Positions 16,452 to 25,212 are shown, numbered from the stretch's first letter. The stretch: 64,000 nucleotides of DNA from JBFHIJ01 sp963678775 (GCA_963678775.2 CAXXGR010000007.1:186001-250000); one strand, 5' to 3'. Numbers and translations: made by a program. Notes: a model not told the origin generated them from the letters alone.

Positions 16452-17360
16452 TTAGTTCTGTTTTGCTTGTAATTCTGCAATTAAGTTAGAAAAATCGTCT
16501 TCTTCTATAGTATATGTTTCGTTGCAGTAGTGGCAATTTAACTCATTATCTCCAACTTTTTGCATATCCTGAATTTCTTCCAGACCTAAAGTTTTCAATT
16601 TACTAAGGAAATTTTCTTTACTGCACCTGCAAAAGAAATCTATCTGAGAGCTTTTAACTAGTTCGAATTCAAAAGGCAAAACCTCTTTCAACATATCGAG
16701 AGGAGTCATGCTCTTATCAAAATATTCGGCCAGTGATGATACATTGATAAGTGCATCATATATCTTCTGATTATCTTCTTCGTTTGCGCCAGGCATGGCT
16801 TGCACTAAAATGCCACCTGAATGTATAATCCAGCCGTTTTCGTCAAAAGTTACATCTAAAATCACAGCAGTAGGAATCTGCTCAGACTGATGATAATAGT
16901 ACGATAAGTCCGAAGCTATATCGCCACCCTGCAAAGGAATCAGTCCTTGCACAGGTTCGTTACTATTATATACATATCTGGTTACTTTGAAAAGACCTAA
17001 GCCCAGTGCATCGGAAATGCTTTCTATTTTCCTTTCTCCGGCATCTTTTGCTAAGTTAACAAAACCTCTCACTTCACCTACTTGAATTGCTTCTGCAATC
17101 ACATGACTAACCGGTCCATTTCCCTCAGCCTCCACAATTATTCTTTCGTCTCCCTTCATAAACATTGCAAGAGAAGAAGCAGCTGTCATAGACCTTGCTA
17201 ATAAAAAGGCAGCAATGTAAGGCAAATTATGACGCTTTTGGGCTGTAAGTGCAGAGATTGAATTTTTAATACCAACTGCTCTGAACTTTCCATCTTTTGA
17301 TAAAACTCTTACAGCTCTATCTCTTTCTCTGTATAGCTTTTCTAATTGCGCTTTGTCCAT
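16452..17360 (-). CDS. hslO: Hsp33, redox-activated chaperone
   Basis: Cytosolic holdase switched on by oxidative unfolding. The C-terminal zinc/redox centre is present as CRC (in FFCRCSKENF) and CHYC (in NCHYCNETY), the CxC...CxxC tetrad of Hsp33. The N-terminal domain has RSMTAASSLAMFMKGDERI, EGNGPVSHVIAEA and the GxLPLQGGDIASDLSYYYHQSEQIPTA region. ATG at 17360 is chosen over the TTG codon at 17372; about 302 aa, normal for the family. Monocistronic by context: 275 bp separate it from pruA and its upstream neighbour is divergent. Confidence 0.93.
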   Translation of the reverse strand: MDKAQLEKLYRERDRAVRVLSKDGKFRAVGIKNSISALTAQKRHNLPYIAAFLLARSMTAASSLAMFMKGDERIIVEAEGNGPVSHVIAEAIQVGEVRGFVNLAKDAGERKIESISDALGLGLFKVTRYVYNSNEPVQGLIPLQGGDIASDLSYYYHQSEQIPTAVILDVTFDENGWIIHSGGILVQAMPGANEEDNQKIYDALINVSSLAEYFDKSMTPLDMLKEVLPFEFELVKSSQIDFFCRCSKENFLSKLKTLGLEEIQDMQKVGDNELNCHYCNETYTIEEDDFSNLIAELQAKQN

Positions 17361-17504
17361 TTTACTTTCCAATCTTTAAGGTTTTACTAAGCTTCAAATA
17401 TACAAATTTTTTTGTTTCTAAGTTATTAGCTTTGTAAGTTAAACCTTTATATAGTTCGTGTATTAAAGTTGATAGATAGTAAAACATTTATTCGGAGTAA
17501 TAAT

Positions 17505-18185
17505 ATGTCTAAATTTGAAAAAGGTCTGATGATTCTTGGAGTTTTACTAATTACTTTTTTAACAGTAGTAACTGCCAAAGAGGCAATATCTGATACTGAT
17601 AAGATGCAGACTAAGATTATATTTAAAGAGCTAAAAGCAAGTCTCAAAGATTTATATAAGGTTAGTACCTTACGCTATATGCAGGAAATGAAAAATAATT
17701 TTGACAACTCACTTCCTAAAGAAGACTTAGCCGAGCTTAATGATTTGCGGTTTCGTGTAACTGAGCTTAAAAAATTGAAAAAAGCTGAGAGAAAAGCTTT
17801 TGTTGAGCAAGTCAAAATGTATAATAAAGCCGGAATCGAATTCAGCAGAGAAGAATTGAAATCCAGATATTCTAAATATTCTGTAGAATATAACAAAGTT
17901 CATAAGCAAATATCAGATTTTTCAAGCAAATATAAAGATAGGCTTATGGGTATTTATAATCAATATGATGACGATTTTTCCCATGTAAGGAGTAAACGTG
18001 ATAAAATTATTCAAAGATGGGAATCTATGTATGCAAAAGAATTATCTATGGTAGACGAAAATGAAATAACTAAAAGATATTCCAAGTTAGAAAGAAAGAC
18101 AAATCCATTTATGAGCGATATTGATAACACCGAACTGACAAAGTTGTTTCTTCTATGGGATGGATTTTCAAAAGCTGGTTATTGA
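17505..18185 (+). CDS. Hypothetical membrane-anchored coiled-coil protein
   Basis: Not recognised. From ATG 17505 (GGAG 9 nt upstream; the longer frame from 17469 has no such signal) the protein begins MSKFEKGLMILGVLLITFLTVV, one N-terminal transmembrane helix or uncleaved signal. The remaining ~200 residues are highly charged and almost wholly helical (KKLKKAERKAFVEQVKMY, YSKYSVEYNKVHKQISDF), predicting long coiled coils in the periplasm. No Cys, no enzyme motif. Convergent with the metallophosphoesterase, sharing a bidirectional terminator. Confidence 0.6.
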   Translation: MSKFEKGLMILGVLLITFLTVVTAKEAISDTDKMQTKIIFKELKASLKDLYKVSTLRYMQEMKNNFDNSLPKEDLAELNDLRFRVTELKKLKKAERKAFVEQVKMYNKAGIEFSREELKSRYSKYSVEYNKVHKQISDFSSKYKDRLMGIYNQYDDDFSHVRSKRDKIIQRWESMYAKELSMVDENEITKRYSKLERKTNPFMSDIDNTELTKLFLLWDGFSKAGY

Positions 18186-18212
18186 AATATAAAAATAAAA
18201 TAGAGATAAAAT

Positions 18213-18242
18213 AAAAAGGAGGCAAGTAACTGTCTCCTTTTT
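18213..18242. terminator. Bidirectional terminator between convergent genes
   Basis: AAAAAGGAGGCA (18213-18224) pairs with TGTCTCCTTTTT (18231-18242; one G-T), 6-nt loop; the arms end in A5/T5 so it works in both directions. Confidence 0.85.
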
Positions 18243-18267
18243 ATTTGCATCTGCTATATACTGAAAA

Positions 18268-19362
18268 TTATTTCTTCAATATCACTTCGTCTATCATTTC
18301 ATTCTTCTTATCGAAAGCTCTTAGAATAAACTGCTTTGAAGTTGCTTCGACTATGCCATAGTGATGAGCTCTTACAGATTTTACGACGTACGGTTTCTTT
18401 TTAGGTCTATATAGGGGAGCGCCTCCACCAGCCATTATGAAATGGTGTATTCCATTAACCAAATTATGCTGATAAAAATGGCAATGTCCGGCAAAAATCA
18501 CATCGACTCCATATTTTTCAAAAAGCTCAGTAGTAAGTCTTTTCATATTTTTATTTTCTCCATGAGCCCCGGCACAATAAGCAGGTATATGAAAAGCTAC
18601 AACTTTCCATTTCTTTTTAGAAGTTTTCAAATCAGCTTCTGCGAACTTATATTGAGCAGAGTATTTTGATAGGGAGGTCTCTGTGCTCATCACTAAAACG
18701 TGCACATCGCCGGCATCAAATGAGTAATAAGGTAAATTATCAGTACCATCAGAAGGTGATTGAGTAAAGGCTTTGGTGTTCTGCTTCCAGTCTTCATGAT
18801 TGCCGACTGCATTATAGAATGGCACTTTAGCTGCTAATTCAAGCTGCTCTTTAATAAGAAACTCTTTTTTATAGAAGCTATAACCAGGTTTGTAGCACAA
18901 ATCACCTAGATAAATAGAAAAATCAGGTCTTTTTTCTAATATATTTTTTGCAAATATTGCTGGTACATTATTAGGATTTGATCTTGTGTCTCCAAGAATA
19001 GCAAACTTAACAGTATCGTCCGCATTGCGTGAGAGGGTTATAAAATCGCTCTTATAAGATTCGCTATTATCTTGATAAACATTATAATTATATTGTGTAT
19101 GTACTGATAAATTATTCAGTTTTATTCTATGAACATAAGTCTTAGGCATTGTGTCGGTTTCAACAATAAAAGTTGTCTTTTCTGTTAAAGTCTTACCGCT
19201 CGGATCTGTGTAATCTACGCTGACAGGATCTTTAGTATCGCATTCCGCCATTATAATAATACTTTTGAAAGTGCCTGCCTGTAGATAAGGTTTTGTTATA
19301 ATCTTAGAAAATAGATTACTCGTTGATAAACAGAACAAAAGCAATAACGCACTATATTTCAT
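18268..19362 (-). CDS. Secreted metallophosphoesterase (purple-acid-phosphatase-like) with N-terminal Fn3-like domain
   Basis: 364 aa with signal peptide MKYSALLLLFCLSTSNLFS. Residues ~20-125 form a beta-rich domain (FIVETDTMP...VHRIKLNNLSVHTQYNYNV) like the purple acid phosphatase N-terminal/Fn3 domain. The calcineurin-like metal site follows in order: ILGDTRSN, YLGDLCY, VGNHEDWK, VVAFHIPAY and FAGHCHFYQHN. It probably hydrolyses phosphoesters outside the cytoplasm. No T9SS sorting domain, so periplasmic or outer-membrane location is likely. AAGGAG lies 8 nt before ATG 19362. Confidence 0.85.
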   Translation of the reverse strand: MKYSALLLLFCLSTSNLFSKIITKPYLQAGTFKSIIIMAECDTKDPVSVDYTDPSGKTLTEKTTFIVETDTMPKTYVHRIKLNNLSVHTQYNYNVYQDNSESYKSDFITLSRNADDTVKFAILGDTRSNPNNVPAIFAKNILEKRPDFSIYLGDLCYKPGYSFYKKEFLIKEQLELAAKVPFYNAVGNHEDWKQNTKAFTQSPSDGTDNLPYYSFDAGDVHVLVMSTETSLSKYSAQYKFAEADLKTSKKKWKVVAFHIPAYCAGAHGENKNMKRLTTELFEKYGVDVIFAGHCHFYQHNLVNGIHHFIMAGGGAPLYRPKKKPYVVKSVRAHHYGIVEATSKQFILRAFDKKNEMIDEVILKK

Positions 19363-19523
19363 ATCAAACTCCTTTGGATTCTAATTTTATAGATTATTTG
19401 CAATATACTTGTATTTTTGTCAAGTACAATAAAAAATATCTAACAGTTATGTATGCAAAGAGATAAGGAAATAAATTATAGAAAATCTCGAAAAATATTG
19501 AAGTAAAAGAAAAAAACATTAGG

Positions 19524-19545
19524 ATAATGCACCAATGTGCATTAT
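19524..19545. promoter_or_regulatory. Perfect palindrome upstream of DUF134 regulator; probable operator
   Basis: ATAATGCAC (19524-19532) and its exact reverse complement GTGCATTAT (19537-19545) separated by CAAT, ending 16 bp before the DUF134 start codon, adjacent to the Shine-Dalgarno TTGGAG. Position and symmetry fit an autoregulatory binding site for the dimeric HTH protein encoded next. Confidence 0.6.
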
Positions 19546-19561
19546 ATTGGAGTAAGAAAAT

Positions 19562-20002
19562 ATGGCACGAACAGAAAAAAATAGAATAGTAGGAGAGCCG
19601 CCACTTTTTAACGCTTTTAAACCGATAGGCGTGAAAGGTCCGGATCTAACAAAAGTTTATCTGACTTTAGATGAATATGAAGCAGTGCGTTTGGCTGATG
19701 AAATAGGACTGTCGCATGCCGAAGCAGCTGACGAAATGGAAATATCACGCTCTACATTTACCAGATTAATTGATAGAGCAAGAAAGAAAATAGCTGATTT
19801 TATTATATACGGTAAAATGCTAATGATAGAAGGTGGCAATGTCCATTTCCGAAAAAATATACTCAGATGCATGGATTGTGGTCAAATGTTCAAAACTAAT
19901 TTTGATGGTGACTTGACTGCTTGCCCTGCATGTGAATCAAATAAGCTAATGAATTTTGCCGGTGGTTTTGGCCATGGCAAATGCTGTAAAAACAAAGATT
20001 AA
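19562..20002 (+). CDS. DUF134-family predicted DNA-binding protein
   Basis: 146 aa. DUF134 proteins are small HTH regulators typical of anaerobes. Visible here are VYLTLDEYEAVRLADEIGLSHAEAADEMEISRSTFTRLIDRARKKIADFIIYGK, a sigma-70 region-4-like HTH (residues ~35-85), and a zinc-ribbon-like C-terminal part with two CxxC pairs (CMDC, CPAC) and a final CC. First gene of a tight operon running to 23736. The palindrome just upstream is a likely target. Shine-Dalgarno TTGGAG 8-13 nt before ATG. Confidence 0.85.
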   Translation: MARTEKNRIVGEPPLFNAFKPIGVKGPDLTKVYLTLDEYEAVRLADEIGLSHAEAADEMEISRSTFTRLIDRARKKIADFIIYGKMLMIEGGNVHFRKNILRCMDCGQMFKTNFDGDLTACPACESNKLMNFAGGFGHGKCCKNKD

Positions 20003-20013
20003 GGGAGGCAATC

Positions 20014-20253
20014 ATGCCGAATAGAAATAGTATGGGCCCAGAAGGCGAAGGGCCTAACACAGGAAGAGGTCTGGGCAGATGCAAAGGCGACTCTAATACA
20101 GAACAAAATGACAATACTTCATCTCAAATGGGAAGAGGTATGGGGCGTAGGGGCTCCGGTAATGGTATGGGTAAAGGAAGAAGAAATCAGGAAGGAAAGT
20201 CCTTTTCTCAGAGAATCCAAGCCCTAGAAAATATGGTATTTAAAAAAGACTAG
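20014..20253 (+). CDS. DUF5320-like small glycine/arginine-rich protein
   Basis: 79 aa, opening MPNRNSMGPEGEGPNTGRGLGRC, the pattern of DUF5320 proteins (MPxGDGTGPxGxGPxTGRGxGxC) that accompany NifX/NifB-like and Mrp-type genes in anaerobes. The middle is low-complexity Gly/Arg/Asn and the end is a short helix (SFSQRIQALENMVFKK). Function unknown; a metal-binding role has been suggested only by context. Strong Shine-Dalgarno GGGAGG, 11 bp after the DUF134 stop. Confidence 0.75.
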   Translation: MPNRNSMGPEGEGPNTGRGLGRCKGDSNTEQNDNTSSQMGRGMGRRGSGNGMGKGRRNQEGKSFSQRIQALENMVFKKD

Positions 20254-20371
20254 TGATATTTTGGAAGAAAGCAAGTTCTTGTTCTTTACTCTAATAAGTA
20301 AATCATGCATAAATCTCTCCTTGCTTTCTTCCTTTTTGTATTTAAAATTAATTTCAAAAAGGATTTTCTTT

Positions 20372-20716
20372 ATGAGTAAAACAATGAAATTTGCAGTGCC
20401 TACTGAAGGTGGAAAGCTATGTGCCCATTTTGGCCATTGCGAAAAATTTGCAGTAATTGAAACTAATGATGGCAAAGTAACAAACGAAACAATGGTAGAG
20501 CCGCCGGTACATCAACCGGGCGTTTATCCAAAATTCCTGGCTGAGCAGGGTGTGCATGTTATAATTGCAGGTGGAATGGGGCAGAAAGCCCAAGATTTAT
20601 TTGCACAAAATAATATTCAGGTTTGCATGGGTGTTATGAATGGTTCTCCTAAAACATTAGTAGAGTCATACATGCAAGATAGCCTTCAAACCGGTCAAAA
20701 TCTATGTGATCACTAA
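20372..20716 (+). CDS. NifX/NifB-like iron-molybdenum-cofactor-binding-fold protein
   Basis: 114 aa from ATG 20372, which has AAAAAGGA 9-16 nt upstream; the frame extends further 5' but that part is not conserved. MKFAVPTEGGKLCAHFGHCEKFAVIE and VHVIIAGGMGQKAQDLFAQNNIQVCMG match the dinitrogenase iron-molybdenum-cofactor biosynthesis domain (RNase H-like fold). The HFGHCEKF box carries the His/Cys that could bind a metal cluster. No nitrogenase genes are near, so it is one of the nif-independent members that travel with ferredoxin-type ParA ATPases, likely handling an Fe-S or metal cluster. Confidence 0.85.
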   Translation: MSKTMKFAVPTEGGKLCAHFGHCEKFAVIETNDGKVTNETMVEPPVHQPGVYPKFLAEQGVHVIIAGGMGQKAQDLFAQNNIQVCMGVMNGSPKTLVESYMQDSLQTGQNLCDH

Positions 20717-20730
20717 TCCATTTTAATACT

Positions 20731-21600
20731 ATGAAAATCGCAATAGCCAGTGGCAAAGGTGGTACAGGCAAAACTACATTATCAACTAATTTGGCTACAT
20801 ATATAGCCAAAAACAAACAAGTAATACTTGCAGATTTAGATGTGGAAGAGCCAAACTCTTCCATTTTTCTTATCTCAGACTTGCCTCAGCATCAAGAAAA
20901 TATAAATAAAATGATACCTGAATGGGATGGAGATGCTTGCATTCATTGCAATAAATGCAAAGATAACTGCAACTTTAATGCTATTATTCAACTTGGTTCG
21001 GAAATATTAGTTCTTCCTGAACTATGCCATAGCTGTTATGCTTGCTCTGAGCTTTGCCCGGCAGATGCTTTACCTATGAAACCTATTCAATTAGGAGTAT
21101 TAAGTCATTACAGCAAAAGTAATTTAGAGTTTATTGAAAGTAGGCTGGACTTAGGACAGGAACAAGCAGTACCACTGATAAATCAAACTTTAGAATATGT
21201 AGATAATAATTCTAGTGGCAAGGAGATTATTATATTTGATTCTCCTCCCGGCACTTCATGCCCAATGATAGAAGTAGTTAAAAATTCAGATTATATTATT
21301 TTAGTTACAGAACCAACTCCTTTTGGATTGAATGATTTACAGTTAGCAGTTGAAACAGTTAAGTTGTTAAAAAAACCTTGCTCTGTGGTTGTTAATCGAG
21401 CCGGTGGTGAGTTCAAAGGAATTGATTCGTACTGCGAAGAAGAGAATATACAAATAATATCAAAAATACCCGAAGATAGAACTATAGCAAAGCTTTACTC
21501 CGAGGGGAATCTGCTGATTGATAAGCATGAAAATTTTACTCGGGAAATAAGAAATATCTATAATTTCATTTTGAAGCAGGAAGGGAGTCTGAGTAAATGA
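20731..21600 (+). CDS. MinD/Mrp-superfamily P-loop ATPase with inserted 4Fe-4S ferredoxin domain (first paralog)
   Basis: 289 aa. Deviant Walker A GKGGTGKTT (residues 8-16), DLDVEEPNSS, and FDSPPGTSCP (Walker B/switch) place it in the Mrp/NBP35-MinD class. Between residues ~65 and 115 it carries two 4Fe-4S motifs: CIHCNKCKDNC and CHSCYACSELC-P. Such ferredoxin-fused ATPases are thought to act in Fe-S or metal cluster handling in anaerobes; the client is unknown. It overlaps the next gene by 4 bp (ATGA), so translation is coupled. Confidence 0.88.
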   Translation: MKIAIASGKGGTGKTTLSTNLATYIAKNKQVILADLDVEEPNSSIFLISDLPQHQENINKMIPEWDGDACIHCNKCKDNCNFNAIIQLGSEILVLPELCHSCYACSELCPADALPMKPIQLGVLSHYSKSNLEFIESRLDLGQEQAVPLINQTLEYVDNNSSGKEIIIFDSPPGTSCPMIEVVKNSDYIILVTEPTPFGLNDLQLAVETVKLLKKPCSVVVNRAGGEFKGIDSYCEEENIQIISKIPEDRTIAKLYSEGNLLIDKHENFTREIRNIYNFILKQEGSLSK

Positions 21601-22472
21601 AAGAATTAGTTGTTATATCGGGCAAAGGTGGCACTGGTAAAACTTCAATAACTGCTTCTTTAGCCTATTTAGCTGGCTTAGATGCAATTGTTGCTGATTG
21701 TGATGTAGATGCAGCAGATATGCATTTATTGCTAAATCCAACTTGCTCAAATACTGAAGACTTTTATAGTGGTGAAGTTGCTACTATCGATAATGATATG
21801 TGCATAGAGTGCGGAAAGTGTAAAGATATATGCAGGTTTGACGCAATTGTTGTTTCAGATTTCAAATATTCTATTGATCCAATTTCATGCGAAGGTTGTG
21901 GATACTGTAGCAAAATATGCCCCGTAGAAGCCATAACTAATCATGAAAGATTAGTAGGGCAGATGTATGTATCAGATGTTCGAACAGGAACTAAAATGGT
22001 GCATGCCAAACTTGGAATAGGTGCAGATAACTCAGGAAAGTTAGTAGCTTACGTGAAAAAGAAATCAAAAGAAATAGCTAAGTTATTAAAAAAGGAGTAT
22101 GTTATAGTAGATGGATCTCCCGGTGTTGGCTGTCCTGTTATTTCTTCTTTATCTGGCGCAGACTTAGTTCTATTTGTAACAGAGCCATCCAAATCAGGCT
22201 TTCATGATTTGAAGAGAGTAATAGAATTAGTAGAAAAATTTAAACTCCAGTCAGTGTGCATAATTAATAAGTTTGATTTGAATTTGGAAATCACTGAAGA
22301 AATAGTTGCATATTTGGAGCAAAGGCAGATAGATTTAGTAGCTAAACTACCTTATAATATGATTGTTTCGCAGATGCTGTCGCAAGGTAAAATATTAGTA
22401 GAAACTGATAATCATATTTCCAAGGAAATAATGAGTGCTTGGAAATCAATAATTGAAAAAATGGAGAAATAA
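21597..22472 (+). CDS. MinD/Mrp-superfamily P-loop ATPase with inserted 4Fe-4S ferredoxin domain (second paralog)
   Basis: 291 aa paralog of the preceding gene. Walker A GKGGTGKTS at residues ~8-16, ADCDVDAADMH, VDGSPGVGCPVI; ferredoxin motifs CIECGKCKDIC (from residue 69) and CEGCGYCSKICP. The two ATPases are expected to form a heterodimer, as in other genomes where they are always paired. ATG overlaps the previous stop (ATGA). The next gene begins one base after this stop. Confidence 0.88.
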   Translation: MKELVVISGKGGTGKTSITASLAYLAGLDAIVADCDVDAADMHLLLNPTCSNTEDFYSGEVATIDNDMCIECGKCKDICRFDAIVVSDFKYSIDPISCEGCGYCSKICPVEAITNHERLVGQMYVSDVRTGTKMVHAKLGIGADNSGKLVAYVKKKSKEIAKLLKKEYVIVDGSPGVGCPVISSLSGADLVLFVTEPSKSGFHDLKRVIELVEKFKLQSVCIINKFDLNLEITEEIVAYLEQRQIDLVAKLPYNMIVSQMLSQGKILVETDNHISKEIMSAWKSIIEKMEK

Positions 22473-22473
22473 A

Positions 22474-22812
22474 ATGAAAATTGCTTTTACTTCTACAGGC
22501 AAAGAAATGAGCTCTAAAATTGACGCTCGTTTTGGCAGAACGGATTATATTTTAGTATTAGATGATAGTACTAAAAACATTGATATTATTGATAACACAG
22601 CTATTGCTAATGAAGCCCACGGTGCGGGTCCAAAAACAGCTCAAAAGATATTTGAAGTAAAAGCCGATGTTATAATTACAGGTAATGGCCCGGGTGGAAA
22701 TGCTTTAACTGTATTGAAAAAATCTGCTACAAAGATTTATATCGGAGCAGGTGATATGTCCGTTGAAGAAGCATACCAAAAATACCTGGAAAATAAATTA
22801 AGTGAAATGTAG
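22474..22812 (+). CDS. NifX/NifB-like cofactor-binding-fold protein (second copy)
   Basis: 112 aa from ATG 22474, with GGAG (22463-22466) inside the preceding gene; the longer frame from 22453 overlaps that gene and is unlikely. MKIAFTSTGKEMSSKIDARFGRTDYILVLD and ADVIITGNGPGGNALTVLK are hallmarks of the family. Unlike the 20372 copy, it has RFGR in place of HFGHC and lacks cysteine there, so the two may differ in metal binding. Confidence 0.85.
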   Translation: MKIAFTSTGKEMSSKIDARFGRTDYILVLDDSTKNIDIIDNTAIANEAHGAGPKTAQKIFEVKADVIITGNGPGGNALTVLKKSATKIYIGAGDMSVEEAYQKYLENKLSEM

Positions 22813-22884
22813 GAATAATATTGCCTTGTAAATAGTATTTTTATAACATCTGTGTTGTGTTATTAATAAAAACAAATATATCTT

Positions 22885-23736
22885 ATGAAAACATATTTGG
22901 ACTGCTTCCCTTGCATAATGCAACAAGCACTTAAAACTGCAAGGTTAGCCACTCAGGATGAGTTGCAAATCAAAGAAATAATCGACAAAACAGGTGACAT
23001 GTTCAAAGATATGGACATGACACTTCCTCCTCCTCAGTTAAGTACAGGGATGTATCATTGTATTTCGGATGTAACCGGAATAAAAGACCCATACTTTTCA
23101 AAAAAATTGTCTCACATAGAAGAGGCAAACAAAATGTATGATGAAATGAAAGTCTTGGTGTCAAATGCCGAAGATTCGCTTATGACTGCTATTCGTCTCT
23201 CCATAGCCGGGAATGTGCTTGATTTAGGTGTAAATTTAGAAATAGATTTAGTTGAAGATATTAAAAAGATATTGAATCAAAGTTTTGCTATATGTGATTT
23301 TCAAGAGTTCAAATCAGACTTAGATGCTGCAAAGAGAATTCTATATTTAGGCGATAACTGTGGGGAAACAGTATTTGATAAGATACTTATAGAATCTATT
23401 GAAAAACCAATTACTTACGTAGTAAGAGAGTCGCCAATAATTAATGATGCTACTATAAAAGAAGCACGCCTTTCCGGCTTGCACGAGGTAGCCACTTTAA
23501 TTTCTTCGGGATGCTCGGCACCGGGAACTATAATTGATATGTGCAGTGAAGAGTTCCTTGATATCTACTATGATGCAGACTTAATTATAAGCAAAGGCCA
23601 AGGCAACTTTGAAGGTTTATCCGATAGAAATGAAAATATATATTTTCTTCTAAAGGCAAAATGCAAAGTAATAGCCAATCATCTTAAGGTAGAGCTTGGA
23701 GATATAGTTTTAAAATCAGTACAAAAAAGGGGCTAA
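22885..23736 (+). CDS. DUF89 / ARMT1-like metal-dependent phosphatase-fold protein
   Basis: 283 aa. Begins MKTYLDCFPCIMQQALKTAR, the CxxC-containing opening typical of DUF89 proteins in archaea and anaerobes. The core has LYLGDNCGETVFDK (metal/phosphate site), YVVRESPIINDATIKEARLSGL, and DLIISKGQGNFEGL near the end. DUF89 proteins are metal-dependent phosphatases thought to clear damaged phosphometabolites. It lies 72 bp after the NifX-like gene, probably last in the operon, and its stop codon is inside the terminator stem. Confidence 0.85.
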   Translation: MKTYLDCFPCIMQQALKTARLATQDELQIKEIIDKTGDMFKDMDMTLPPPQLSTGMYHCISDVTGIKDPYFSKKLSHIEEANKMYDEMKVLVSNAEDSLMTAIRLSIAGNVLDLGVNLEIDLVEDIKKILNQSFAICDFQEFKSDLDAAKRILYLGDNCGETVFDKILIESIEKPITYVVRESPIINDATIKEARLSGLHEVATLISSGCSAPGTIIDMCSEEFLDIYYDADLIISKGQGNFEGLSDRNENIYFLLKAKCKVIANHLKVELGDIVLKSVQKRG

Positions 23737-23753
23737 ATGTTAAAATTAGCCCC
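23729..23753. terminator. Bidirectional terminator between DUF89 gene and a convergent gene
   Basis: GGGGCTAA (23729-23736) and TTAGCCCC (23746-23753), perfect 8-bp stem, 9-nt loop; A6 precedes the stem and helps on the minus strand. The DUF89 stop codon TAA is part of the 5' arm. Confidence 0.75.
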
Positions 23754-23766
23754 ATTAGTTTGCACT

Positions 23767-24291
23767 TTATATAGTAATAGATATCGTTTTATGGAACCCA
23801 ATTCCTACGATTGATGCCCTGTAATTGCCGGCATCAAGAAAATCTAAGTTTATATAAATATTATTTTGTATTTGTATAAGTTCATTCATAACTAAATTTC
23901 CATTTTCGTCAATAATCTGCAAGGCTATTTCACCTTTAAAATCATTATTAGCGATTAATATCTGATGTGAATTTACTTGAGCTATACTACAGCAACAGTT
24001 GAAGTCAGAGTGGTCTTCTTGTATCAGTTTTTTAGATTCTACGTATGTATATTTTGTTTGTAGATCAATATCTGCAACTCTGTTTATATTGTCTGTACTC
24101 TTATTTTTTTTCTTGCCCTTGATTATATCTACATCGTAATTAGTTTTAGGAAGAACTTTAGAAAGTCTCTTCTTTACTTCTTTCTCACTTATATGATCGG
24201 GAAGTTTGTGGATAAGTAAATCTTGCGCAATTGCTTCACTAAAAGTGGAAATTGCAATAAAGGCAGCGATTAAGAGAGTTTTGCGTAACAT
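23767..24291 (-). CDS. Small secreted protein, possible T9SS-type C-terminal domain
   Basis: From ATG 24291 (GAGG upstream) about 174 aa: signal peptide MLRKTLLIAAFIAISTFSEAIA, a basic linker with KGKKKNKSTDN, a tri-cysteine NCCCS segment, then a beta-rich end (LQIIDENGNLVMNELIQIQ, LDFLDAGNYRASIVG) resembling a T9SS or DUF3244-like sorting/Ig domain but shorter than usual. Not otherwise recognised. Function unknown. Confidence 0.55.
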   Translation of the reverse strand: MLRKTLLIAAFIAISTFSEAIAQDLLIHKLPDHISEKEVKKRLSKVLPKTNYDVDIIKGKKKNKSTDNINRVADIDLQTKYTYVESKKLIQEDHSDFNCCCSIAQVNSHQILIANNDFKGEIALQIIDENGNLVMNELIQIQNNIYINLDFLDAGNYRASIVGIGFHKTISITI

Positions 24292-24391
24292 GATAAACCT
24301 CATATTAGTTTTGTGAAAGAACATTTAGCAGCACAAATTTTATTAGTCAGCACTAATAATATACTAATACGGTATGGTTTTAAACAATGTT

Positions 24392-24430
24392 TCAAAAAAA
24401 AAGAGAAATATAAAAATATATCTCTCTTTT
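24392..24430 (-). terminator. Terminator downstream of yebC
   Basis: AAAAGAGA (24399-24406) pairs with TCTCTTTT (24423-24430), stem extended past one A-C mismatch to an AAAA loop; A-run at 24394-24402 reads as a T-run on the minus strand. Confidence 0.65.
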
Positions 24431-24456
24431 ATAGGTAAAATTATATATGGAAGTTT

Positions 24457-25212
24457 CTACTGTTCAAGTTGCTCAATTATGTTATCGTCTATCTCCATGT
24501 TTGAGAATAGATTTTGAACATCTTCGTAATCTTCTAAATGATCAATAAATTTGATAACTTTTTCAGCTGTCTTTAATTCAGTTACTTTTGCCATATCCTT
24601 AGGGATGTATTCTAGTTTAGCTTCTGTGATTTCTAAGCCATCAACACTATCAAAATATTTATTAGCAGTTGAAAAGTTTTCCATTGCTGCAACTATTCGA
24701 CTTGATTCTTCGCCATACTCCAAATCGTCAGCTCCAGCTTCTAAAACGTGTTCCAAAAGCTCATCTTCAGTTCTATTGTCAGTATTGATAGTGATAACAC
24801 CCTTTCGTTCAAAGTTCCATGCTACAGAACCTGATTCACCTAAGTTACCGCCTAATTTCCCCATAATGCTACGAAGCTCAGCAACTGTTCTATTGCGATT
24901 ATCAGTTACTGTTTCAATTATAACGGCAACACCACTTGGAGCATAGCCTTCATAGGTAATTTCTTCGTAAGTCACACCTTCGATTTCACCCGTACCTTTT
25001 TTGATAGCACGTGTAATATTTTCGTTAGGCATGTTCTGAGATCTACCATTTAAGATAGCCAATCTCAAACGAGGATTTGCATCAGGATCGCCGCCACCCT
25101 CTCTTGCAGAGATTGTAATTTCTTTAGCTATACGAGTAAAAATTTTACCTTTTTTAGCGTCCTGTCTGCCTTTTCTGTGCTTTATGTTAGCCCACTTACT
25201 ATGTCCAGCCAT
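24457..25212 (-). CDS. yebC: YebC/PmpR-family protein (probable transcriptional regulator / translation factor)
   Basis: 251 aa, full length. Starts MAGHSKWANIKHRKGRQDAKKGKIFTRIAKEI, the invariant N-terminus of the family, with GGGDPDANPRLRLAI, NMPNENITRAIKKGTG, YEGYAPSGVAVIIE and LGGNLGESGSVAWNFERKG. YebC proteins were described as DNA-binding regulators and, more recently, as factors that help ribosomes through difficult motifs. In many genomes it neighbours ruvC; here it stands alone between a secreted protein and a DNA-repair pair. Confidence 0.93.
   Translation of the reverse strand: MAGHSKWANIKHRKGRQDAKKGKIFTRIAKEITISAREGGGDPDANPRLRLAILNGRSQNMPNENITRAIKKGTGEIEGVTYEEITYEGYAPSGVAVIIETVTDNRNRTVAELRSIMGKLGGNLGESGSVAWNFERKGVITINTDNRTEDELLEHVLEAGADDLEYGEESSRIVAAMENFSTANKYFDSVDGLEITEAKLEYIPKDMAKVTELKTAEKVIKFIDHLEDYEDVQNLFSNMEIDDNIIEQLEQ

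Noticed and set aside
20261..20371. N-terminal extension of the NifX-like protein
   Set aside because: The extra 37 residues are hydrophobic and unconserved; ATG 20372 has a good Shine-Dalgarno and the family N-terminus.
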